A stretch of 64,000 nucleotides of DNA. It comes from Effrenium voratum (Eukaryota > Sar > Dinophyceae > Suessiales > Symbiodiniaceae). The position numbers and the translations under genes are program-made. Positions 11,000 through 19,250 of the stretch are shown here, piece by piece. The first letter of the stretch is position 1. Each line of letters starts with the position of its first letter. The notes beneath the pieces were generated by a model. That model searched no databases, was not told where the DNA came from, and worked only from the letters and a program-made list of their open reading frames with translations. The stretch spans positions 1-64,000 of the forward strand of contig CAUJNA010001005.1 in the NCBI GenBank assembly GCA_963377175.1, in the 5' to 3' direction.

Positions 11000-13330
11000 G
11001 GGAAGGGTGGCAACAAGATCGTCATCATCATGGTCATCACCATCTCTTTTTTCGACTTCAATTGTAGCAAAAAACTAGATGTAAAAGATGCGTGGACATG
11101 ATTATCATCATGACTGCTGGTGATGCTGAGGATGCGCCCTGATGATTATCATCCGATTTGAAATGCAAAAGATGCGTGGACATGATTATCATGATGATTG
11201 CTGGTGATGCTGAGGATGCGTCATGATGATTATCAGCCGAATTGAAACGCAAAAGATGCGTGGACATGATTATCATGCTGGACAGCTGCATGATTATCAT
11301 GATGACTGCTGGGCAGTTATCATCACAGTCATCATCCTTGTCACCCTAGCCATCAATAGCATCATCCTCATCATTGTAGTCATCACCAACTCTTTCTAAA
11401 CTATACATTTCTAGTGTGGCGTTAGAGAGCACTGGTGATGCAGAGGATGCGTCGTCATGACTATCATCATGACTACTGGTGATGCTGAGGGTGCGTCATG
11501 ATGATTAGCGTGCGACTTCAGATTCAAAAGATGAGTTCATGAGGATTGCTGGACAGTTACATGACTATCATGATGACTGATGGACAATTATCATCACAGT
11601 TATCATTCTTTGTCACCCTCGTCATCAATATCATCATCATCATCATCATCGTAGTCATCACCATCTCTCTCTATACTACACATTTCAAGTGTGGCGTTAG
11701 AAGGCCTTGGTGATGCTGAGGATGCGTCATGATGATTATCATGCGACTTGAGATGCAAAAGATGCGTGGACATGATTACCATGATGATTGATGGTACTGC
11801 CGAGGATGCGTCATGATGATTTCTAGCCGAGTTGAAACGCAAAAGATGCGTGGACATGATATTTTGCGGCAGTTTAGCATCTCCAACACCTGGGCCCATT
11901 ATGCCAATCCTGCCGCCGGCATTTTTCGTGGCAAAAAACAACTATTTTTTGCCGCGAAACTTCGCGGCAGTTTAACGTATCTTTTGCGCGATACTCATCA
12001 TGACGCATCCTCAGCATCACCAGCCGTCAGCAAGATAATCATGTCTCATCATCATCATCATCGTCATCATCATCATCACCCTTATCATCATCATCATCAT
12101 CACAACGGTCATCATCATCATGATTCTCATCATCATCTCTTTCTTAGTCTTATACTCATTTCAAGTGTGGCGTTAGAGAGCATTGGTGATGCAGAGGATG
12201 CTACGATGATGGCTATCATCACAGCCCTCACCCTTATCACCATTATCGTCTTAATCATCACCACCTCTTATTACGCAGCATTGGACGCAGAGGATGCTAC
12301 GATGATTGTTATTATCACAGTCATCACCATCATCACCATGCTGATAACCATCATCATCATCCTTCGCATCATCATCACGGTCATCATCATCTCTTTCTCC
12401 TTCTTATATACATTTCAAGTGTGGCGTTAGAGAGCATTGGTGACGCAGAGGATGCTACCATCATACTTATCATCACAGCCCTCATCGTTATCATCATTAC
12501 CATCATTGTCATCATCATCTCTTATTCACTCGTATCATCATCATCATGATGGTCATCATCATCTCTTTCTTATTCTTATATATCATCACAGCCCAGTCCT
12601 CATCCATTATCATCTTAGTCATCATCATCTCTTATGACGCAGAGGATGCTACAATGATAGGTATCATCACAGGCATCATCATCATCATCCTTATCATCAT
12701 CATGATGATAGTCATCATCGTTATCATCACCCTTGTCATCATCATCATAGTTATCATCACAGTCCTCATCCTTCTCATCATTGTCATCATGGTCGTCATC
12801 ATCTCTTCTTAGGCAGCATTGGACGCAGATGATGCTACGATGATAGTTATCATCGCAGTCATCATCCTGTATCATGATGGTCATCATCATCCCTTTCTAA
12901 GAGCACGTTTCAAGTGCGGCGTTAGGCAGGATTGGTGTTGCAGAGGATGCTACAACGATATCGTCACGACCATCATGGTCATCATCATTTCCTATTAGGC
13001 TGCATTGGCGATGCAGAGGATGCTACGATGATAGTATCATCGCAGTCAACATCGGCAGCATTGGTAATGCAGAGGGTGCTACGATGATAGTTATCATGAC
13101 AGCCATCATCTTTATCATCATCACAGTCATCATCCTTATCATCAGCATCATGGTAATCATCACTTATCATCATCTTTGTCATCATCATCGATGTGGCGTT
13201 TGGCAGCATTGGTAATGCAAAGGGTGCTACGATGATAGTTGTCATCATGGTCATCACCCTTATCATCTTCGTGATGATTGTCATGCCAGAATGGCGAGCG
13301 AGGCACATGTTTACCTGCATTATGGCAATC
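11000..13330. repeat. ATC/TGATGA higher-order repeat array
   Basis: Degenerate ATC (GAT) trinucleotide repeats organised into larger units. In the left part (11090-11850) units of roughly 75-80 bp carry GATGCTGAGGATGCG and AAAAGATGCGTGGACATGA. In the right part a core beginning TTTCAAGTGTGGCGTTAG recurs near 11408, 11685, 12158, 12412, 12908 and 13190, usually followed by GCAGAGGATGCTACGATGAT. Long open frames here are Ile-Ile-Thr or His/Asp-rich and are artefacts of the repeat. Confidence 0.9.
11924..11959. repeat. 15-bp near-perfect inverted repeat (hairpin)
   Basis: Arms TTTCGTGGCAAAAAA and TTTTTTGCCGCGAAA with a 6-base spacer CAACTA and one mismatch. It is embedded in a CTGCCGCC(G/C)GCATTTT module that recurs, without the second arm, near 13325-13370. 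Confidence 0.8.
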
Positions 13331-14580
13331 CTGCCGCCCGCATTTTCGCGGCAAAAGAATAATACGCAGTTTAGCGTCCCCACGATCCCCGGCACTATTG
13401 CTGCGAGGCTGCTGCTGGCGAACTAAACCAGAGGGCCCTTGCCATAATTAGATGGGTGATCCGTTTCAAAGCGCAGTCTTCTCCAAAGGGTCGGCGGCAC
13501 AGGGTCCGGCTACGCCTCCTGGGGTAGCATGTCGCCGCTAGGCAATTTGCCTGCTAGCTTCAGCTATAGGGGCTGCGCGCCGCCGACCCTCGTCACTTGG
13601 TCGTGATGCGTCGCCTAAATCCGGCACCTCTGCATCACCAGCTCGGGCTTGCGGTTTTGCTTGCCTGTGCCCTGGCAAAACATCGCGTATACGCAGGGTT
13701 TAGGACATGTGGCTGATGGCTTGGTCTGCATCATCAAGACTTCCTTCCAAAAAGCCTCTCAAACCATGAAGCACTGTTTTTTAGAAGGTATCGCAGGGAT
13801 TTAAGCTCGCCAGGCATGCCGGCGATGCTGGGCCCTACAAAACGCTGTAAATACCGTCGAAAACTGCTTTCTGTCCGTTTTGCTTTTGCTGTGGCTGGCT
13901 CGCGTGCTGCGCGGTCCTTCCTTTTTTCCCGTTGGTTTTCGGGCCTTCTGGCGCGCGCGCGCGACCCCAGCCACAAAACGCTGCTATTTACGGTGTTTTG
14001 TTGCATTTGCGTTTCCGGGCTGGCTTGCGGGCTGTTCTTTTTGGGCTGCTCTTTCTAGGACCTCTGGCGCGCGCGCGCGCGCGACCCCATGTCAGGGCCC
14101 AGAAGCTGGCATCCCCGGCATCATCTGGGGTTGGGGTGGGCAACGTGCATAACCTAACCAGCCATATCATAGCACAGGTTACGTTTCTCATACAAAAGAC
14201 ATGACATGACATGGTATGACTTCAAAGAGGCGTAGCCGGCTGGAGGCCGCAGGCCCAGAAAATAAAGGATTCGAAGATTCAGAGTAGGCAACCAAGCAGC
14301 TTGGATTGGTAGCAAGGGTGGCTCTCATGACATGTAAGGGAGCAGGGCACTGCTGAGCGCACACTTTTGGGCCATCGGGGCGCGCCTGTTGATGGTGCCC
14401 AGGTATGGGCAGTCCATGCCTCAGCATACTGCACCCGTGAAGAGGCTAAAGCCACCAATCCCCAGCACTTTCAAAATCCCCGTGAAGCCCGGTGTTCCAA
14501 AGACCAGCGCGTTGAACAAAAAAGGCTCGACGGGGGAAGAAAGAAAGAGCCGAACTTTGTACACATGGGGCAGCCGGACA
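13331..14580. other. Intergenic GC-richer DNA with GCGC tracts
   Basis: No recognisable exon. It holds two related segments, each containing CTGGCGCGCGCGCGCG followed by ACCCCA (about 13945-13970 and 14065-14090), and an imperfect palindrome around 13973-14001 (ACAAAAC...GTTTTGT). Frames open across it lack family resemblance. Confidence 0.5.
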
Positions 14581-14594
14581 CACGCGAAGGGTTC

Positions 14595-14700
14595 AACCAA
14601 CCAACCAACCAACCAGCCAAACAACCAACCCCGACCAACCCAGCAACCAACCAACTAGCGAACCAGCCAACCACCAGGCCAGTCGAACAACCGGCCAAGA
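14595..14700. repeat. (AACC)n-type simple repeat
   Basis: AACCAACCAACC units with variants. Confidence 0.85.
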
Positions 14701-14747
14701 GCAAACTGCCCAGCACCCAAAGAAGACATAGCTACTCTGTCACACAA

Positions 14748-15033
14748 ACATATGTGTATGTACGTATGTATGTATGTATGTACGTATGTACGTATGTACG
14801 TATGTACGTATGTACGTATGTACGTATGTACGTATGTACGTATGTACGTATGTACGTATGAACGTATGTACGTATGTACGTTTGTACATTTGTACGTATG
14901 TACGTATGTACGTATGTGCGTATGTACGTATGTACGTATGTATGTGCGTATGTATGTATGTATGTACGTACGTACGTACGTATGTATATGTATATGTATA
15001 TGTATATGCTTATGTATATGTATATGTATATGT
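14748..15033. repeat. (TACGTATG)n/(TATG)n microsatellite, left half
   Basis: 8-bp TACGTATG units decaying to TATATG next to the 5' LTR. The same repeat type resumes directly after the 3' LTR, so the retrotransposon appears to have inserted into an existing microsatellite. Confidence 0.9.
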
Positions 15034-15126
15034 TGCAGATCTTGGCATTCTCATGCATGATTTTGTCATTGCAGCCATAGGCATTAGGCTTTGGTAAGTG
15101 AGCTATTTTTGCTTGAGGTTGCATGA

Positions 15127-15157
15127 GTGGACATGTCTTGCAAGTTGACATGTCCAC
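15127..15157. promoter_or_regulatory. Perfect 11-bp inverted repeat in the 5' LTR
   Basis: GTGGACATGTC, a 9-base loop, then GACATGTCCAC. The copy in the 3' LTR (29754-29784) keeps both arms and differs only in the loop. It could be an RNA hairpin or a protein site; its role is not known. Confidence 0.75.
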
Positions 15158-15176
15158 CTTGAGGGAGTTGGAGTGG

Positions 15177-15196
15177 CGTGCCTATTTTGGCTCAAG
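15177..15196 (+). promoter_or_regulatory. Spliced-leader-like sequence in the 5' LTR
   Basis: CGTGCCTATTTTGGCTCAAG matches the 3' 20 bases of the dinoflagellate spliced leader (known form ending CGTAGCCATTTTGGCTCAAG) apart from one missing A and one extra T. The last 13 bases are exact. This suggests that the RNA ancestor of the element was trans-spliced and then copied back, or that the LTR uses an SL-like acceptor. Confidence 0.65.
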
Positions 15197-15414
15197 CCAC
15201 ATGCGCACGGTGAATGAGTGCGCTGCCTGTGAAAACGAGCCGCTTCGCGGGTGTGCCAGAGAGTCGGGACACGGGTGAGACGTGGATTCTGGGTTAGTCC
15301 TTGGTTAGGATTAACGCCTCTCACAGTTGGGGGCTGTTCTGGGAAATACTGAACTCCCTGACCCTTGTAAGCACACCGCGGTAAAAGGCTTGTGTGGGCA
15401 GCCTCTACTGAAGG

Positions 15415-16353
15415 ATGAGCCAGGAAGTTTCAGGCGAAGAACTTGGTGTCGCTCTCCTTGACTGCATCAGAGATGGAAGGGTACCAAGGCCTGAGGAAAT
15501 GAGCTTCCCGGCTTGGCAGCGCTGGAGGAAGCGTGAAGGTCGTCGACCGACCCGCCGGCAGGATGGCCGCGGAATGTCTACGGTCGAAGAAGTAGCTCTT
15601 TGGAGAGCCGTGACGGCGGAGCTATATGGGGAAGACCGAATTGAGGACCTTGAAGAAGAAGAAGAACAAGATGAAGAAGAAGAGCCGGAAGCCAGACCAA
15701 GGCTGAGGCCGATCCCAGCTCTTATGGGGCCAGCAGAGCCTGACGTTGGGACTCGGCCGTCGCCGCGACCAGTGGGGTTTGCGGGCGAGGCCCCGGGTGA
15801 GCAAGCCCGGCCGGCTATCAGAGATGAAGGTGGAAGAGGGGAGGAGAAGGGCAGAGCTAGCCCGGCTCCCTCTTCGGGATACACCGGTGTCTCCATGTCG
15901 GAGATGCAAAGGAAGCTGTTCGCACTTCATGATCCGAGGTATGAGAGCCTCGCGGCCTATCGGGCGCGGGCCGAACGGATCTCCCATGCGTTAGAAGTGC
16001 TGGGACAAGAAGTGGGACCGGCTGACCTGCGGTCAGTCATCATGAAGGCAGAGTTGATACAAGAAGGATACGAAGCTCTGGGTGACTTTGACCCTAGGAC
16101 CATGGTTGGTCACTTGAGGGAACAGTTCATCATGCTGGCCAACGATGACACGAAGGAGCCAGAAGAGAAAGGACTCACGACGGTCGCGATCGCGGAGTTG
16201 ATCCAGGACTTGGGAGGCCGAGTGAGTACGGCTCCTGACAAAGTGTTCTCTACTCCATCCGACGAGCTCCATGATGACCGGAATAGAGGTTCGAAGCGGA
16301 GCCGTGAACCCACCGATGGAGACGAAGGCGTTGTAGCGAGCTGGAGTCCCTGA
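15415..16353 (+). CDS. Gag N-terminal region
   Basis: 312-codon frame starting at an ATG 90 bp after the 5' LTR (MSQEVSGEELGVALLDCIRD). It has an acidic Glu/Asp run at about residues 79-93, a Pro/Arg-rich linker, and helical charged segments toward the C-terminus. There is no named domain. It ends at a stop inside the run that continues in the -1 frame (ELESLKKDKDKD...), so the natural Gag probably spans both frames. No clear slippery heptamer was seen, so an indel is as likely as programmed frameshifting. The position after the LTR and the capsid-like continuation support the Gag assignment. Confidence 0.7.
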   Translation: MSQEVSGEELGVALLDCIRDGRVPRPEEMSFPAWQRWRKREGRRPTRRQDGRGMSTVEEVALWRAVTAELYGEDRIEDLEEEEEQDEEEEPEARPRLRPIPALMGPAEPDVGTRPSPRPVGFAGEAPGEQARPAIRDEGGRGEEKGRASPAPSSGYTGVSMSEMQRKLFALHDPRYESLAAYRARAERISHALEVLGQEVGPADLRSVIMKAELIQEGYEALGDFDPRTMVGHLREQFIMLANDDTKEPEEKGLTTVAIAELIQDLGGRVSTAPDKVFSTPSDELHDDRNRGSKRSREPTDGDEGVVASWSP

Positions 16354-16442
16354 AGAAGGACAAGGACAAGGACAGGGCGGCCTCAGAGGCGTCCTCTCCT
16401 GAGAAAGAGCTCGCGAACGCGCTGGAGCATCAAACAGCGGCC

Positions 16443-19250
16443 TTGATGAAGGCGGTGGAGGGCCGTAATCAATCGCAAGTTACGTCGGTAAAAACAGACT
16501 TGCAATGGCCCACGCTTGGGGACGAAAGGAGCGACTCTAAGGACGTGTCCGAGTTCTACGACCATTTCGAGGACAACTGTGGTCTCGCGAACTCCTGCAA
16601 GGGCATGAACTATCGGGAGATGCCGCTTGCGCTGAGATCTCGGTGCAGGGGGTCCCGCCTCAAGACGTTCACGAACCTCTATAAGTCGGCCTACCGAGCC
16701 GGCGAGATAGAGAAGGACCCGGAAAAAGTGTACAAGCGGATCAAGGCGAAGCATCTCATGTTCTCGGAGAGCCCGGAGGAAAGGGAGATACGAGTTGACG
16801 CAGAGCACGTAGCTTTGGCGAAAGGGAAGATGACAGGGCACCAGTTCGAACCGCTTTTTGAGGCGAGCGTCACGGAGCTGGAGACAGTTGGCCTGGGTAA
16901 GAGTAAGAGGGAGCTGTACCTGTCGTATCTTCGCAAGATGCCTGCGCACCTGCAGAAAGAGATCCGGAGTGACAAGAGGTTGTGGGCTGGTGAGACCCAG
17001 CTGAGAGGACCTCAGACATGGGAGGAGGCTCATCGAGTGGTTCTGGAGGTCGAGCAGCGAGAAGCCACTCATCGGGCGACTGCGAATGCTGTCTACTCCA
17101 CGGAGACGGAGAGGCAACAGCAACCTCCGAAGAAGGAGCCAAAGAAACCGAAGGAGCCAAAGGCGCCGAAGCAGCAGGTTTTGGCGGCCACAGAAGGCAC
17201 GAACGGCAAGAAGCTGTGTTTCCACTACAGGGATCATGGAACCTGTCCGTGGGGAGACAAGTGCCACTACTCCCACGACAAGGAGCTTCGGAAAAAGGCG
17301 CTGGCGGAGAAGAAGCAGCACGCGGAGAGCGGATCAGTTCTCGCGGTTAAGGGCGAAGGAAAGGGCAAGGGGGACCAGAAAGGGAAAGGTAAGGGAACCG
17401 GAAAAGGAAAAGGAGATTCTAAAGGGAAGAGCGGTTCCAAGGGCAAGTATGATGGAAAGAGTAAGAAGGAAGTCCTCTGCCCTTTCTTCCGGAAGAACGG
17501 CGCCTGCAAGAAGGGGTCCGGGTGCGATATGCTGCACGCGCTCGTGATCGGCGAAGAGACCGGAAGGACGCAAGGAGTCGCGACTCAGCAGTCTTTGGCA
17601 ATGGGGCCGAAGCCGGATGCGAGCTCCCTGATCAACCCGTTCGCTGCACTTAGCGTGACGATCGGAGAGTACAGTAACTCAGAAGTGATCTCTGGCGGAG
17701 TGTTGAAGACGTCGCCGAGCAACGGTGGCGGAGGTCCAGGGATCGCGGAGCTTGACGATCTGCCGAAGGATTGGTGGGAGGTCGTCCAGAACGAGTCCGG
17801 AGGGTACCAGTACCGGACCGTGGTGAAGATCCTGGGGAAGCAGGTGGAATGTATGTTGGATGGAGGTGCCGGTGCCAATCACATCACGGAGGAGCTGGTG
17901 GTCAGCATGGTTGAGCACGCGAGGAAGAAAGGAGTCCAGCCCGACAGCAAGGACTACCCGATCCTCAGGTTCGAGAAGTGGGTCTTCCCTGAGTTTGTGC
18001 ATGGCATTGCATCGGGCAAGCCAGTGCCTTTGAAGGGGAGCGTGGTCCTCCGAGCTAGGCTGCAGGAAGGACCGACACCGGAGGCGTCGAAGGACGGACC
18101 AGAGCTGTTCATCCGGTGTAAAATCGCAGCGAAAGGCTGCTCAGATTGGCACGGAATCATACTCGGAGGCCGAGCCCTCGATTGCGAAGCGAGAGGCGGC
18201 TTGGGCTTCAGGCCGGGACCGGGGTTTCACTTCCTTGATACCGTGGGAGTGAAGATGCCTCGCTGCGAAGATCACAGCAAGGGGAGGCACGACAGAGCTT
18301 ACCCGTTCTCGGTGGCCTCTTCCCTTGATGATCATTCGGCTCTTCCGAGGGATGGTGCGCCAAGGGACCTCTTGGTCGCGGCCTGCGGTGAGCCAGTTGA
18401 GCTCTTCCCTGGTGATGGAGTGCTCATCCCGGTCGATCGGGTCCGAGAAGGGCTCGATGTGGATGACCAGGGAAGATCATGCGAGGCGATCTTGCCCATT
18501 GGTGACTCGGTCGAAGCAGTGCCAGGCATTTGGCCTACCGGAAGCCAAGAAGGTATGGTCTTGATAGCCGCGAAGTATGAACCGGTCGTGATTGAGGCCG
18601 GTGAGACGGTTGCGGAAGTGCGCAGAGGGCGCATCGCGGCCAGTGAGTGCACGCGCTGCCACATGTGGGATTCGAAGTTTCAGGACAGCTGCCACTTTGA
18701 AGATGACAGCTGCAGTTCCTGTGGGACCGGCATTTTGCGGCCGGACTCGTGCAGTCAATGCGGAAGTGAAGAAGTCCGACAAGTGCGTTTGCAGGGATGC
18801 GAAGAGTGCATCGCGACGGACTTGAATAAGGAAGGAGCGGCTCGGGAGGATGAGGAAGTACTCCCGGAGCGCGCGTCCGGTATCGGCGCTGCGAGGATTT
18901 CGCGGGGAAACGGCCGACCGAGAAGGTGGGGGCTTGGAGCCTTTGCCGCGATGATCTTCTCTGTGGCTTCGTTGATTGGAGTCAACCAGACAATGTCTCG
19001 GACGAAAGGGAACCGGGATTTCTGGGAGTACGATGCTACCGAGAGGAGAGGACGTGGGCTAGGAAGCACCTGGTCCCGAGACGGGCTTTGTACTCGCCGA
19101 TTGGTGCGTTCAATTGCCCCTTTAACATTGGAGAAGCCCGAGGTAAGCGGATTACCCGGTTTGAGTGCGAGGGCAGCCCTGAGGGAGTCCTGGAGGATGA
19201 CTGGAGGACTGTCGAAGATCCGCACAGAGACTTGGGGAAGCCTTGGGTAG
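16443..19250 (+). CDS. Gag capsid-like, two CCCH zinc fingers and retropepsin-like protease
   Basis: The frame is open from about 16320, upstream of the listed start. Residues about 35-220 form a capsid-like helical region (ELYLSYLRKMPAHLQKEI). Two CX8CX5CX3H fingers follow, at about residues 259-279 and 346-366, separated by a Lys/Gly-rich linker (GKGKGDQKGKGKG). They stand where CCHC knuckles would normally bind the genomic RNA. At residues 472-477 LDGGAGANHI resembles an aspartic protease active site, with DGGA in place of the usual D-S/T-G-A. A Cys-rich zinc-ribbon-like block follows at about residues 736-795 (CTRCHMW, CSSCGTG, CSQCG, CEEC). The frame then diverges from coding and the downstream Pol continues in the -1 phase from about 18950. 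Confidence 0.8.
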   Translation: MMKAVEGRNQSQVTSVKTDLQWPTLGDERSDSKDVSEFYDHFEDNCGLANSCKGMNYREMPLALRSRCRGSRLKTFTNLYKSAYRAGEIEKDPEKVYKRIKAKHLMFSESPEEREIRVDAEHVALAKGKMTGHQFEPLFEASVTELETVGLGKSKRELYLSYLRKMPAHLQKEIRSDKRLWAGETQLRGPQTWEEAHRVVLEVEQREATHRATANAVYSTETERQQQPPKKEPKKPKEPKAPKQQVLAATEGTNGKKLCFHYRDHGTCPWGDKCHYSHDKELRKKALAEKKQHAESGSVLAVKGEGKGKGDQKGKGKGTGKGKGDSKGKSGSKGKYDGKSKKEVLCPFFRKNGACKKGSGCDMLHALVIGEETGRTQGVATQQSLAMGPKPDASSLINPFAALSVTIGEYSNSEVISGGVLKTSPSNGGGGPGIAELDDLPKDWWEVVQNESGGYQYRTVVKILGKQVECMLDGGAGANHITEELVVSMVEHARKKGVQPDSKDYPILRFEKWVFPEFVHGIASGKPVPLKGSVVLRARLQEGPTPEASKDGPELFIRCKIAAKGCSDWHGIILGGRALDCEARGGLGFRPGPGFHFLDTVGVKMPRCEDHSKGRHDRAYPFSVASSLDDHSALPRDGAPRDLLVAACGEPVELFPGDGVLIPVDRVREGLDVDDQGRSCEAILPIGDSVEAVPGIWPTGSQEGMVLIAAKYEPVVIEAGETVAEVRRGRIAASECTRCHMWDSKFQDSCHFEDDSCSSCGTGILRPDSCSQCGSEEVRQVRLQGCEECIATDLNKEGAAREDEEVLPERASGIGAARISRGNGRPRRWGLGAFAAMIFSVASLIGVNQTMSRTKGNRDFWEYDATERRGRGLGSTWSRDGLCTRRLVRSIAPLTLEKPEVSGLPGLSARAALRESWRMTGGLSKIRTETWGSLG

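Larger units (their letters stand above)
15034..15325 (+). repeat. 5' long terminal repeat (292 bp)
   Basis: Starts TGCAGATCTTGG and ends CGCCTCTCACA. It contains a T-rich TATTTTT at about 15103, an 11-bp perfect inverted repeat at 15127-15157, and a spliced-leader-like sequence at 15177-15196. It matches the 3' LTR except for A/G in the hairpin loop, G/A shortly after the hairpin, and an absent AAC near 15233. Confidence 0.95.

Noticed and set aside
11813..12430. His/Ile-rich 205-codon frame
   Set aside because: Translation of ATC trinucleotide repeats.
15328..15345. Primer binding site TGGGGGCTGTTCTGGGAA
   Set aside because: Begins TGG two bases after the LTR as expected, but I could not match it to a specific tRNA 3' end, so it is kept only as a remark.
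16383..17321. 312-codon minus-strand frame
   Set aside because: Antisense to the Gag/CCCH frame, which has clear motifs.
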